Part shown: piece after piece, positions 54,810-62,793 of the stretch
Position numbering within the stretch: position 1 is the stretch's first letter
Layout of the letters: every line of letters begins with the position of its first letter
Assembly: GCA_002360925.1 (NCBI GenBank)
Contig: DERN01000014.1
Location: forward strand, 62,001 to 126,000
From: Flavobacteriaceae bacterium UBA3339
GTDB lineage: Bacteria; Bacteroidota; Bacteroidia; Flavobacteriales; Flavobacteriaceae
Direction: 5' to 3'
Length of the DNA: 64,000 nucleotides
The notes under the pieces: generated by a model
What the model saw: only the letters and a program-made list of their open reading frames with translations
Databases searched by the model: none
Told to the model about the DNA's origin: nothing
Translations under genes and position numbers: made by a program

Positions 54810-55379
54810 TTAGTATTGATCGTCGTAGCCAAAATCTTCAAAGCTATCGTCGCCAAACATATCAAAATCTTCATCATCGTAATCGTCATCAAAATCTTCA
54901 TCATCGTAATCGTCATCAAAATCTCCAAACATATCATCGTTCGATAACGGAGCATTAAAATCTTTTACTGGCGCATCATCCGGCAAAATTCCGTGCGAAA
55001 AAAGTAATGCAGGCAATTCTTTTTCTTCGGTTTCGTCGTCTTGTTCCATTGCAGCTAATTCCACAAAAAAAGTCCAATTTACAAAAGGATCGTAAATATA
55101 AAGAATCTTAGTTTGTTCTTCATACAACAAATCACTCAACTGAAAATCGTTCATCGTTTTTTGTTCTCCTGGAACATCGCCCATATCAAACAACGAAATT
55201 TCGTCTTCCTGATTCCATTTATCGTCACAAGTAAAGAACGAACCGCCTTCCATTCCGTCAAAACCAAATGCGTTGATAATGGCATTATGTAAATCTTCTA
55301 AAGTATCGGTATCTCTAATGGCGATGTCACGTAAAACATCTTCTTCGGCATCTAATATAACGCGAAATTTGTAAACCAT
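54810..55379 (-). CDS. pRiA4b ORF-3-like family protein with acidic repeat tail
   Basis: 189 aa from the ATG at 55379 (MVYKFRVIL); a start ten codons upstream is less likely. The first about 120 residues are the pRiA4b ORF-3-like domain (VLRDIAIRDTDTLEDLHNAI, AFGFDGMEGGSFF and FELSDLLYEE-like FQLSDLLYE). The C-terminus is an almost purely D/E/F/Y tail with two perfect 9-residue repeats DDDYDDEDF. Although first described next to a transposon and named after a plasmid, such genes are usually chromosomal and not mobile. Function unknown. Confidence 0.88.
   Translation of the reverse strand: MVYKFRVILDAEEDVLRDIAIRDTDTLEDLHNAIINAFGFDGMEGGSFFTCDDKWNQEDEISLFDMGDVPGEQKTMNDFQLSDLLYEEQTKILYIYDPFVNWTFFVELAAMEQDDETEEKELPALLFSHGILPDDAPVKDFNAPLSNDDMFGDFDDDYDDEDFDDDYDDEDFDMFGDDSFEDFGYDDQY
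54864..54917. repeat. Two-copy 27-bp tandem repeat in the acidic tail
   Basis: The unit (27 bp, starting AAAATCTTCATC) occurs twice without a mismatch at 54864-54890 and 54891-54917, with a truncated degenerate third copy after it. It encodes DDDYDDEDF per copy. Confidence 0.9.
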
Positions 55380-55530
55380 AATTTGATTATTTGGATACAA
55401 ATGTATCATTTAAAAATGAGTTTTGAGCGGTTTTAAAATTGATTTTTTTTGATTATAGAAGCTTCTTACAACTCATCGGTAAAATATAACAGTTCATCGG
55501 ATTTTAGTTTTCAGATAAATGAACTTGATT

Positions 55531-55538
55531 TACTTTTG
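55531..55538 (+). promoter_or_regulatory. -7 promoter element of the signalling operon
   Basis: TACTTTTG (TAnnTTTG) lies 21 nt before the ATG at 55560. The gap between the divergent genes is 180 bp. Confidence 0.45.
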
Positions 55539-55559
55539 ACTCATCAATAATACCAATTC

Positions 55560-56237
55560 ATGGAAACTTTTGTAAAAATATTAATTTATATTCATGCCTT
55601 TTTTGGCGGTTTAGGTTTATTCGCAGGAACAATTAGCATTGTAGTTCGTAAAGGAGGAAAAAATCATAAATTATGGGGAAAAATATTTTCCGTAGGAATG
55701 TTAATTAGCAGTTTACTTTCGTTGATTATAGCTTGCATTCCGAATCATCAAAGTATGTTTTTATTCTTAATCGGAATTTTTACTATTTATATGGTATCTG
55801 CTGGAAATAGAGCTTTAACATTAAAAGCTTCAATTAAAAGTAAAGCTGATTGGATCGATAAAAGTATTTCGTATTCTATGTTTATTATCGCTGTTTTAAT
55901 GATTTTATTAGGAATCTACAGTTTTATAAATAATAGTGAATTATGGAAACTCTATTTCTTTTTCAGTGCATTTGGATTATTAATGACATATCGCGATTTT
56001 AAAACGTTTAAGCAATTTGTAAACGATAATAAAATAGGAATTATAAGTCATGTTGGTCGAATGGTTGGTGCATTTATAACTTCGGTAACCGCTTTTATTG
56101 TGGCTGGTTTAAGTATTGGCAGTTTAACTTTTTGGTTATTACCAACTTTAATCGGAGTACCTTATATTGCATATTGGACACGTAAAATTGAAAAAACTAA
56201 AAAAAGAATTCATGGAACGGATATTCAAACATCTTAA
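55560..56237 (+). CDS. DUF2306-like multi-pass membrane protein
   Basis: 225 aa, about six helices, with IYIHAFFGGLGLFAGTISIVV at the N-terminus (His in the first helix), LWGKIFSVGMLISSLLSLI, and GRMVGAFITSVTAFIVAGLS toward the end. It resembles DUF2306 or related uncharacterised membrane proteins of flavobacteria, but only loosely. Its last 26 bp overlap the start of the kinase gene, so it is likely to be co-translated with it; its role in the signalling unit is unknown. Confidence 0.75.
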   Translation: METFVKILIYIHAFFGGLGLFAGTISIVVRKGGKNHKLWGKIFSVGMLISSLLSLIIACIPNHQSMFLFLIGIFTIYMVSAGNRALTLKASIKSKADWIDKSISYSMFIIAVLMILLGIYSFINNSELWKLYFFFSAFGLLMTYRDFKTFKQFVNDNKIGIISHVGRMVGAFITSVTAFIVAGLSIGSLTFWLLPTLIGVPYIAYWTRKIEKTKKRIHGTDIQTS

Positions 56238-57510
56238 ATGGTTTTTAACAACACTTATATTTTGTTATTTATTAATTCTGGCAATTAATTTCCAATTCGG
56301 TAAAGTAACATATCAAGATTTTAGTTTTGTTATGCAATTTCTAAGTGTATTCATTTATACTTTCGGAATTTATATTGCAAATGCATTTGTTTTAAACAAA
56401 TACTTTTCGAAAAACATACAGAAAAAAAATGCTTTTATCGAAGGTTTACTTTTTGCAAACATTCTTACCGTTTTTGTTGTCATAGTTTTAGATACAACGC
56501 GTTTTTACTTTTTCACAAACTCAAATTTCATAGAAGCAGTTAGTAAAGTAGGTAATAATTATGTAACAATTATTTTCTCAATGGTTATCACAAGCATTGT
56601 TTATATTGTGTTAACCAATCGGAAAAAAGATAAAAGCGAAGTAATTGAACACAAAACAACAGCAACTAAAGCAACAGCCTCTTTTGAAAGTTTAAAAAGT
56701 CAGCTTGATCCGCATTTTTTATTCAATTCTTTAAACGTTTTGAGTTCTTTAATTGAAGAAAATCCAAAGAAAGCGCAAGAATTTACAATTTCGTTATCAA
56801 AAATTTATCGATATGTTTTAGAACATCAAGATAAAAATTTAGTGAGTATTGAAGATGAATTAAATTTTGCTAAATCGTATGTTGATTTATTACAAATGCG
56901 TTTCGAAAATGGATTGATCGTAAATTTTCCGAATGAAATTACAGAATCTAATTTTAAAATGATTCCGCTTAGTTTACAATTACTTCTAGAAAACGCGATA
57001 AAACATAATATTGTAAGCGAACCAAAACCTTTAATTATTGATTTATTTTTTGAAGAAGATCATTTAATTGTAAAGAATAATTATCAAAAAAAGGAAACAT
57101 TTTCTTCTAAAAACGGAATTGGATTAGAAAATATTATCAATCGATATGCTTTAATTAGCGACAAAACGATTTCAATTAATCAATCTAAAAATGATTTTAT
57201 TGTCAAGCTTCCTTTAATTTCTGAACAAACAAGATATGAATATCAGCAAGAAATGTTCGAAATTGAATTGTTCGAAACAGCTTATGAAAAAATGGTTCGT
57301 TTAAAAGAATTATATGTTACTATTTGGGTTTCTGCCATAGGATTTCCTTTATCTGTGATTCTTAATATTTGGATTTATCCCGACTTTAAATGGTCTTATA
57401 TAATGGGATTTTTTATGGTAACAGCCCTTCTGATAAATGGTTTTAGAGTAGTTAATTTGTTTGGAAAATGGGAACAAAATATGATTAAAAAACAACTAAA
57501 TAAAAAATAA
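56212..57510 (+). CDS. LytS/YehU-type sensor histidine kinase with C-terminal membrane domain
   Basis: 432 aa from the ATG at 56212; an upstream in-frame ATG (56167) would overlap the previous gene further. Four N-terminal helices (about 8-135) are followed by His_kinase domain with LKSQLDPHFLFNSLNVLSSL (phospho-acceptor His168), the N-box LLLENAIKHN (Asn261) and the G-box NGIGLENIINRY. Unusually, after the ATPase region there are two more hydrophobic helices (YVTIWVSAIGFPLSVILNIW at about 368-387 and WSYIMGFFMVTALLINGFRV at about 394-413) and a basic end. The C-terminal pair resembles the 2TM domain of the next protein. Its partner regulator is encoded two genes downstream. Confidence 0.88.
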   Translation: MERIFKHLKWFLTTLIFCYLLILAINFQFGKVTYQDFSFVMQFLSVFIYTFGIYIANAFVLNKYFSKNIQKKNAFIEGLLFANILTVFVVIVLDTTRFYFFTNSNFIEAVSKVGNNYVTIIFSMVITSIVYIVLTNRKKDKSEVIEHKTTATKATASFESLKSQLDPHFLFNSLNVLSSLIEENPKKAQEFTISLSKIYRYVLEHQDKNLVSIEDELNFAKSYVDLLQMRFENGLIVNFPNEITESNFKMIPLSLQLLLENAIKHNIVSEPKPLIIDLFFEEDHLIVKNNYQKKETFSSKNGIGLENIINRYALISDKTISINQSKNDFIVKLPLISEQTRYEYQQEMFEIELFETAYEKMVRLKELYVTIWVSAIGFPLSVILNIWIYPDFKWSYIMGFFMVTALLINGFRVVNLFGKWEQNMIKKQLNKK

Positions 57511-57513
57511 AAC

Positions 57514-57810
57514 ATGGAAAATTATAATAAAATTGAGTTTTTAAAAGCCAAAAAAAGAGTCAAAAAAGTTAAAGAATTTTATATTCATTTAATCGTTTAT
57601 ATTTGTGTAAATTCACTTTTTGTAATTTCGAATTTAGTAAATCCAAAGGGCGGATATTGGTTTTTCTTCCCGATGATTGGTTGGGGAATTGGACTTTTTT
57701 CGCATGCTGCAGGAGTTTTTCATTTTATTCCATTTCTAAATAAAGAATGGGAAAATAGAAAAATAAAAGAATATATGGAAAAAGAACGAAACGCTTTAAA
57801 AAACAATTAA
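57514..57810 (+). CDS. 2TM domain-containing protein
   Basis: 98 aa. A basic N-terminal segment (FLKAKKRVKKVKEFYIHLIV) leads into two helices separated by PKGGYWFFFPMIGWGIGLFSHA, the characteristic 2TM domain with its W-F-P and GWGIGL pattern. The C-terminus is charged (KEWENRKIKEYMEKER). Such proteins often lie between LytS-type kinases and LytTR regulators. It begins 3 bp after the kinase stop. Confidence 0.92.
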   Translation: MENYNKIEFLKAKKRVKKVKEFYIHLIVYICVNSLFVISNLVNPKGGYWFFFPMIGWGIGLFSHAAGVFHFIPFLNKEWENRKIKEYMEKERNALKNN

Positions 57811-57815
57811 ACCAA

Positions 57816-58550
57816 ATGGAAATCTTAATTATTGAAGACGAAAAACCTGCTGCGCGTTTGTTGAAACGAAAAGTAGAACAATTAGGTTACGCAGTTACCA
57901 ATATTTTAACTTCGATTGAAGACAGTTTAATATGGTTTTCTGCTAACAAACATCCGGAATTAATTTTAGCAGATATTCAATTAGCAGATGGTTTATCATT
58001 TGAAATATTTGAGCAATTAAACATTAAAAGCGCTGTGATTTTTACAACAGCTTACGACGAATATGCTTTACGGGCTTTTAAATTAAACAGCATTGATTAT
58101 TTGTTAAAACCGATCGACGAAAATGAATTGAAAGTTGCAATAGAGAAATTTTCTGCTCGCAAACAGCAAACTACAATCGATTCGGATTTGATAAAAAGGT
58201 TATTTCAAAAAGAATACAAAAACCGATTTACAATCAAAGCTGGAAATGTTTTCAAAATTATAGATATAAATGAAATTGAATGTTTTTACAGCGCATTTAA
58301 AAGTAGTTTTTTAGTTACAAAAGAAGGAAGAACATTTCCGTTAGAAGAAAGTTTAGATTCAATAGAAAAAGAGCTGAATCCGTTACATTTTTATCGAGTA
58401 AATCGTCAATTTATTATTACGATTCAGGCAATTAAAGAAATTAGTATTTACAGTAATTCTCGTTTAAAAGTTCTTTTAAATCATTATAACGAGGAAGATA
58501 TTATTGTAAGTAGAGAACGTGTTCAGGATTTTAAAAATTGGATAAGTTAA
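57816..58550 (+). CDS. LytTR-family response regulator
   Basis: 244 aa. Receiver domain with the acidic pocket IIEDEKPAARLL (Glu7, Asp8), phospho-acceptor Asp53 (LILADIQLADG), conserved Thr/Lys in FTTAYDEYAL and YLLKPIDE. The C-terminal LytTR DNA-binding domain runs from about 145 to the end, with RFTIKAGNVFKIIDINEIEC, HFYRVNRQFIITIQAI and RLKVLLNHYNEEDIIVSRER. It starts 5 bp after the 2TM gene and is the output of this signalling operon; targets are unknown. Confidence 0.95.
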   Translation: MEILIIEDEKPAARLLKRKVEQLGYAVTNILTSIEDSLIWFSANKHPELILADIQLADGLSFEIFEQLNIKSAVIFTTAYDEYALRAFKLNSIDYLLKPIDENELKVAIEKFSARKQQTTIDSDLIKRLFQKEYKNRFTIKAGNVFKIIDINEIECFYSAFKSSFLVTKEGRTFPLEESLDSIEKELNPLHFYRVNRQFIITIQAIKEISIYSNSRLKVLLNHYNEEDIIVSRERVQDFKNWIS

Positions 58551-58578
58551 TTTCTGATTTTGTACGATTCGATTTTCG

Positions 58579-58586
58579 TAATTTTG
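58579..58586 (+). promoter_or_regulatory. -7 promoter element of the thioredoxin-fold gene
   Basis: TAATTTTG (TAnnTTTG) 17 nt before the ATG at 58604, with TTTG 16 nt further upstream (58559-58562). It begins just after the response-regulator stop. Confidence 0.45.
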
Positions 58587-58603
58587 ATAAAATTTCAATA
58601 AAG

Positions 58604-59104
58604 ATGAAAAAAGTAGTTGTAGCATTCTTTATGTTGTTTATTTCGTTACAATCGATTTCGATTGAAGCACAAACAACATCGAAAACAGAAAGTAAATCTC
58701 TTGAAAAACCATACAATTCGGAAGATAACGCTCAAGCAAAAATCGATGCTTTAATAAAGCAAGCAAAAAAAGAGAAGAAAAACATTATTTTACAAGCTGG
58801 CGGAAATTGGTGCAGTTGGTGTCTTTTATTTAACGATTTTATCAAAACCAATAAAGCTGTTAAAGTCAATCTTAAGAAAAACTTCTTGTATTATCATCTA
58901 AACTATTCGAAAGAAAATAAAAACGAAGCTGTTTTTAAAAAATACGCTCCAGAAGGTGATAAATTAGGATATCCGTTTTTTATCGTATTAAACGTTAACG
59001 GAAAAGTAATTAAACTTCAAGAAAGCGGAAGCTTAGAACAAGGAAAAGGTTATAACGAAGGAAAAGTGCTTAATTTTCTTAATTCGGTTAAATATAAACC
59101 CTAA
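58604..59104 (+). CDS. Exported thioredoxin-fold protein
   Basis: 166 aa from the ATG at 58604 (an open frame upstream crosses a promoter and the previous gene). Signal peptide MKKVVVAFFMLFISLQSISI then EAQ. The fold shows ILQAGGNWCSWCLLFNDFIK, with the redox pair Cys70 and Cys73 in a WCSWC site, and FFIVLNVNGKVIKLQ with the usual cis-Pro region (YPF). Similar DUF255/thioredoxin_7-like proteins are thought to act on periplasmic disulfides. It may share its operon with the signalling genes or be separate. Confidence 0.9.
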   Translation: MKKVVVAFFMLFISLQSISIEAQTTSKTESKSLEKPYNSEDNAQAKIDALIKQAKKEKKNIILQAGGNWCSWCLLFNDFIKTNKAVKVNLKKNFLYYHLNYSKENKNEAVFKKYAPEGDKLGYPFFIVLNVNGKVIKLQESGSLEQGKGYNEGKVLNFLNSVKYKP

Positions 59105-59129
59105 TCTCGATATGTTGAGATTAGGGTTT
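59096..59129. terminator. Bidirectional terminator between convergent genes
   Basis: A 13-bp perfect stem (AAACCCTAATCTC / GAGATTAGGGTTT) with an 8-nt loop covers the stop codons of both the thioredoxin-fold gene and the S41 gene. Both flanks are AT-rich. Confidence 0.75.
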
Positions 59130-60755
59130 GTTATATTTACCAATCTCCTTCAAAATCCATTGTAATTCAGGATCATTTTTATTAACAATTTCTTCTATTG
59201 TTGGTTTTATTTTTACATCGGGAATAACTCCAAAACCTTCTTTTTTAGTTTGTTCTTTTGGTTTTATAGTCATTAAGCCAACTCTTAATTTTAGTTTCGA
59301 GTGTGGTAATTTTAAAACTGGCATCATTCCAGCAACGGTTCCGTTAAAAGTTCCGCCTGTTTCTTCTCCGACAAAAATCGCTCTGTTTCTTCCTTTTAAA
59401 TGTGATGAAATAATTGCAGCTGCCGAAAAGGTCATTCCATCTGTGATTACATATATTTTGTTTTTGTAATTTAATGGTTTTGGATCTGTTAGTTTAGAAG
59501 ATTGAATCGGTAATTTTAATGAATTATCTTCATATCTTTTTGCTGAAATTCCTCTAACGGAAGCAAAAACAGATAAAAACGGAGCTGCTAATATTTTTTC
59601 AACTACACTTCTTTCTTTAAAAACATTAAAAAAAGTAGTTCGATTAGTAATAGTTGCCGGCTGAATAAATTGATAGGTACTATCATTTAAATATTGGGAT
59701 AGTTTATAAATTTCGTTCAATCTGCCACCTGGATTTCCTCGTAAATCTATAATTAAATTTTGAACGTTATGATGTTTTAATTCAGCAAAAATAGTATCAT
59801 AAACCTTAACTTTTCCCTCAACAAAATCCTTAATTTTCAACAGAACAATTGTACTGTCATTTTTGACAGGATATATCAATTCTTTTGAATATTGTTTTGT
59901 TTCAGAATCATAACCAAACCATTTTCGCTTATAATTTAATTCTTTCGCCAATTTTTTATCAGCAATTTTTTTTATTTTTAGTTCTTCTTTTGTCAGCTTT
60001 TTCGACGTTAATGTATCTGTTTTAGCATAAACCATTTTAAGACTATCGGCTAATTGTTTTCGCTCTTCCTTAGTCTCTTTATTTCTGAAAGTTCGTTTTA
60101 CAGTTTGATGGAAAACAGAATCACCACAAGAAATATGGAATTGAATACTGTCGGTAAATCCAATTTCTTCATTATAAAACGATTTAGCTTTTTTAGCAAA
60201 GAATTTCGGAATTCCCGTTTCATTAAATCCGTCTGAAGTAAATGTTTTTCGATATTTATTGAATAAGTCTTGAGGTTTAATTCCATTAATATCTAATATT
60301 TCGGATCCAATTTGAATAATTGAATCTTTTTTTGAATCGTTCGATTTTACATATAATTTATCATTTAGATATTCGAATGTGAAGAAATTTAAAGGGTGTT
60401 TAGAACCTTTATATTTCTTTTTTAACGAATCGGGCGAAACCAACGAAATCATATTCATGCTCATATGTCCTTGATGAACCGAAGCTACAATTGGACTAAT
60501 CTTCAGATAAAATTCATTGGGTTTCATTGGTACTTTCAAGTTTCGAGAAAGACTATCGAATTTTCGATCTAAATCTTCTTTCGAAATGTACCAATACAAA
60601 TCAGGATGCATTTTTTCTAATTGCTTTTTAACGTATTTTACATCTTTCTGTAAATCTGTTGGAGCAATATTCGTATTATAATGCTTATTTTGTTTGTCGT
60701 GACTTGCGCAAGAAACAAGTCCTGAAATAAAAAGAATAACAGCTATTTTTTTCAT
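59121..60755 (-). CDS. S41-family peptidase, predicted lipoprotein
   Basis: 544 aa from the ATG at 60755 (MKKIAVILFISGLVSC); another ATG 8 codons upstream is weaker. The signal peptide ends in the lipobox LVSC. The S41 region shows NLIIDLRGNPGG and TDGMTFSAAAIIS with the nucleophile Ser, then FVGEETGGTF. The long N-terminal half (residues 50-320) is lysine-rich. Different in length and motifs from the other S41 protein in this window. Substrate unknown. Confidence 0.88.
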   Translation of the reverse strand: MKKIAVILFISGLVSCASHDKQNKHYNTNIAPTDLQKDVKYVKKQLEKMHPDLYWYISKEDLDRKFDSLSRNLKVPMKPNEFYLKISPIVASVHQGHMSMNMISLVSPDSLKKKYKGSKHPLNFFTFEYLNDKLYVKSNDSKKDSIIQIGSEILDINGIKPQDLFNKYRKTFTSDGFNETGIPKFFAKKAKSFYNEEIGFTDSIQFHISCGDSVFHQTVKRTFRNKETKEERKQLADSLKMVYAKTDTLTSKKLTKEELKIKKIADKKLAKELNYKRKWFGYDSETKQYSKELIYPVKNDSTIVLLKIKDFVEGKVKVYDTIFAELKHHNVQNLIIDLRGNPGGRLNEIYKLSQYLNDSTYQFIQPATITNRTTFFNVFKERSVVEKILAAPFLSVFASVRGISAKRYEDNSLKLPIQSSKLTDPKPLNYKNKIYVITDGMTFSAAAIISSHLKGRNRAIFVGEETGGTFNGTVAGMMPVLKLPHSKLKLRVGLMTIKPKEQTKKEGFGVIPDVKIKPTIEEIVNKNDPELQWILKEIGKYNKP

Positions 60756-60770
60756 AAATAGATTTAAAAA

Positions 60771-60789
60771 AAGCGACAAAATGCCGCTT
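60771..60789 (-). terminator. Terminator of the serine-hydrolase gene
   Basis: A 7-bp stem including one G-T pair (AAGCGGC / GTCGCTT on the minus strand) with a 5-nt loop and a T7 run, 5 bp past the stop and 15 bp before the S41 start. Confidence 0.65.
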
Positions 60790-60794
60790 ATAAT

Positions 60795-61997
60795 TTAATC
60801 GTTAACTTGAATATATGGATAATTCCCTAATTTTGGAGCCAATTCTTTGGTCTTATATGCCAATTGCGAATTATGGTTGTTGAAACAAATAATGGTAATC
60901 GTATCTTGACGTAAAGTCACATAAGATGATCTATTTCCGCGCCACCAGCCGTTGTGAAATGTATATAAATTTCCTTCGCCATTTTTAGGTTCAACCATTC
61001 GAATCGCCAAACCGTAATTATTTTGCCCATTTTTTTCGTAAGAATAACCTTTGTACATCTCCATTTTTAAAGCTTTACTAATAAAATTATCAGAATATAA
61101 AGCTTTGTCTAATTTTAATAAATCTCGGGCTGTTGTATAGATATTTTTGTCGCCGTAAGTTCCATCCAAATAATCCCAATGCATTCTAGAGTTGTTTGCA
61201 TTGTACGATTGTGTTACGTTTTCTTTATTGTCTAAATTTTCCAAAACAAACGTATTGTGCATTTTTAAAGGCTCTAAAACGAGTTCTTTCATTGCATCTT
61301 GAAACGACTTTTTAGTAACTTCTTCTACAATCAAAGCCAACATGACGTAATTCGTGTTCGAATAGGTAAAACGTGTATTAGGTTTGAAATCTAATTTGAT
61401 ACTTTTCGTAGCCAATAAATTCAAAACGTCTTGATTTGTTATCGTTGTTTTCGTGTCCCAAATTCCTTTATTGGAAGTAAAATGTCCGTAATATGGCAAA
61501 CCAGAACGATGATTTAACAACATACGAACGGTAATATCTTCATACGGAAAAAGAGGTAAAATAGTATTTACTTTTTGATCTAACGTAATTTTTTTATCAT
61601 TAATTAAACGCAAAACTGTAACACCAGTATAAACTTTCCCAACCGAAGCAACGTGCATAGGAGTAGAGTCGGTAATTTGTTCTTTTTTCTGATAGTTTGA
61701 ATAACCTTTGTTGTCTTCAAAAATGATTTGTCCGTTCTTAGCGACTAAAAACTGTCCCCAAAAATTACCACGATTAATTCGATTGTTGTAAAATTCCTCA
61801 ACAATTTCGCGGGTTTCAAGTTTATATTTTGGTGTAACCGGATTAAATTTTACTTCATAAGGATCTTCTACGGATAGTTTGTTTTTATCTTTTAATAAAT
61901 CACTTTTCTTCCGAATTACTTGGGCTAAGTCGAAGTTTTTATCGCATGAAGCTGCCGTAATTCCAATAAACAAAAGTGGTAAAAATATTTTTTTCAT
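60795..61997 (-). CDS. Serine hydrolase of the beta-lactamase/penicillin-binding-like family, lipoprotein
   Basis: 400 aa. Signal peptide with the lipobox TAASC (Cys18). Active-site motifs of the class C/DD-peptidase fold are present: Ser118-x-x-Lys121 in HVASVGKVY, Tyr212-Ser-Asn214 in TYSNTNY, and a C-terminal FHNGWWRGN in the place of the KTG/HxG triad. Such proteins can be esterases, peptidases or lactamases. Cell-surface or periplasmic; unlinked to the other genes by transcript. Confidence 0.9.
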   Translation of the reverse strand: MKKIFLPLLFIGITAASCDKNFDLAQVIRKKSDLLKDKNKLSVEDPYEVKFNPVTPKYKLETREIVEEFYNNRINRGNFWGQFLVAKNGQIIFEDNKGYSNYQKKEQITDSTPMHVASVGKVYTGVTVLRLINDKKITLDQKVNTILPLFPYEDITVRMLLNHRSGLPYYGHFTSNKGIWDTKTTITNQDVLNLLATKSIKLDFKPNTRFTYSNTNYVMLALIVEEVTKKSFQDAMKELVLEPLKMHNTFVLENLDNKENVTQSYNANNSRMHWDYLDGTYGDKNIYTTARDLLKLDKALYSDNFISKALKMEMYKGYSYEKNGQNNYGLAIRMVEPKNGEGNLYTFHNGWWRGNRSSYVTLRQDTITIICFNNHNSQLAYKTKELAPKLGNYPYIQVND

Positions 61998-62107
61998 TTT
62001 TTAGTAATAACTGAGATAACAAATATAAACGTTTTGTCTGGGTTGGGAAGGGAATTTATGAAGAAAGTTTACTTAAAGTTTTAAGTTTAATAGTATCAAA
62101 AATGAAT

Positions 62108-62134
62108 AAAAGCAATACAAAATGTATTGCTTTT
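62108..62134 (-). terminator. Terminator of the 62157-62699 lipoprotein gene
   Basis: An 11-bp perfect stem (AAAAGCAATAC / GTATTGCTTTT) with a 5-nt loop, followed by T-rich sequence on the minus strand, 22 bp past the stop. Confidence 0.85.
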
Positions 62135-62156
62135 CAATTAAATGATCTTTTAAAAA

Positions 62157-62699
62157 CTAAAATGTAACTGTCCCTTCAATGTCTATACCTTCTTCAACCG
62201 TCTCTAATTTGGTATTAACTTTCTCGAATTTACCTTTAAAAGTTAGTTTGCCATTTATAAATTGGGCACCTACAGCATCATAACTTTCAAGTAATTTTAT
62301 ATCGGTTAATTTTATCGATCCTTTAGAATCGTCTTCTAATGAATTGTAAATATAGCCATCAATCATATTTCCAATTGCAATTTGCGAATCTTCAAAATCA
62401 CCTGTACCGTCCTCGTTAAAAATACCTCCCGTAAATTGTAAATTAGCATATGTTCCCACAATTTGATATCCTTCAAATTTATCTTCGATAAATCTTTTTG
62501 TTCCAACAAGAGCACCAGGACCAGAGTTTGTTATAGTTTTTCCAGCATCAACTCCAGATAAAATTTTAATTTGTAAAGATCCTTTTTGTGATGAGTTTGT
62601 TGGTAATTCTTCAGAAACATATTCGGCACAAGAGTAAAAAAAATTAGTAGTAACTAATAAACTTGTAATAATAGAAGTAGTAATTAATTGTTTTTTCAT
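62157..62699 (-). CDS. Predicted lipoprotein of unknown function
   Basis: 180 aa. Type II signal peptide ending FFYSC at about residue 24. The mature part is rich in G, D, S and T with beta-strand character (for example LQFTGGIFNEDGTGDFED) and no recognised motif. Divergent from the class D beta-lactamase-like gene with 94 bp between them, so a link is possible but not shown. Confidence 0.7.
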   Translation of the reverse strand: MKKQLITTSIITSLLVTTNFFYSCAEYVSEELPTNSSQKGSLQIKILSGVDAGKTITNSGPGALVGTKRFIEDKFEGYQIVGTYANLQFTGGIFNEDGTGDFEDSQIAIGNMIDGYIYNSLEDDSKGSIKLTDIKLLESYDAVGAQFINGKLTFKGKFEKVNTKLETVEEGIDIEGTVTF

Positions 62700-62774
62700 A
62701 TTTTAAATTTATTTGATTAAATATTAACAAATAAAGAAAATATTTTTGAATTTTAAAATTAAATTTTAATTTAT

Positions 62775-62782
62775 TATTTTTG
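62775..62782 (+). promoter_or_regulatory. -7 promoter element of the class D beta-lactamase-like gene
   Basis: TATTTTTG (TAnnTTTG) ends 11 nt before the ATG at 62794, which would leave a leader of only a few bases. Confidence 0.4.
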
Positions 62783-62793
62783 AAAAAAACAAT

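Noticed and set aside
54810..55379. Transposon or plasmid passenger gene because of its pRiA4b ORF-3-like domain
   Set aside because: The family name comes from a plasmid and transposon context, but no terminal repeats or transposase occur here.
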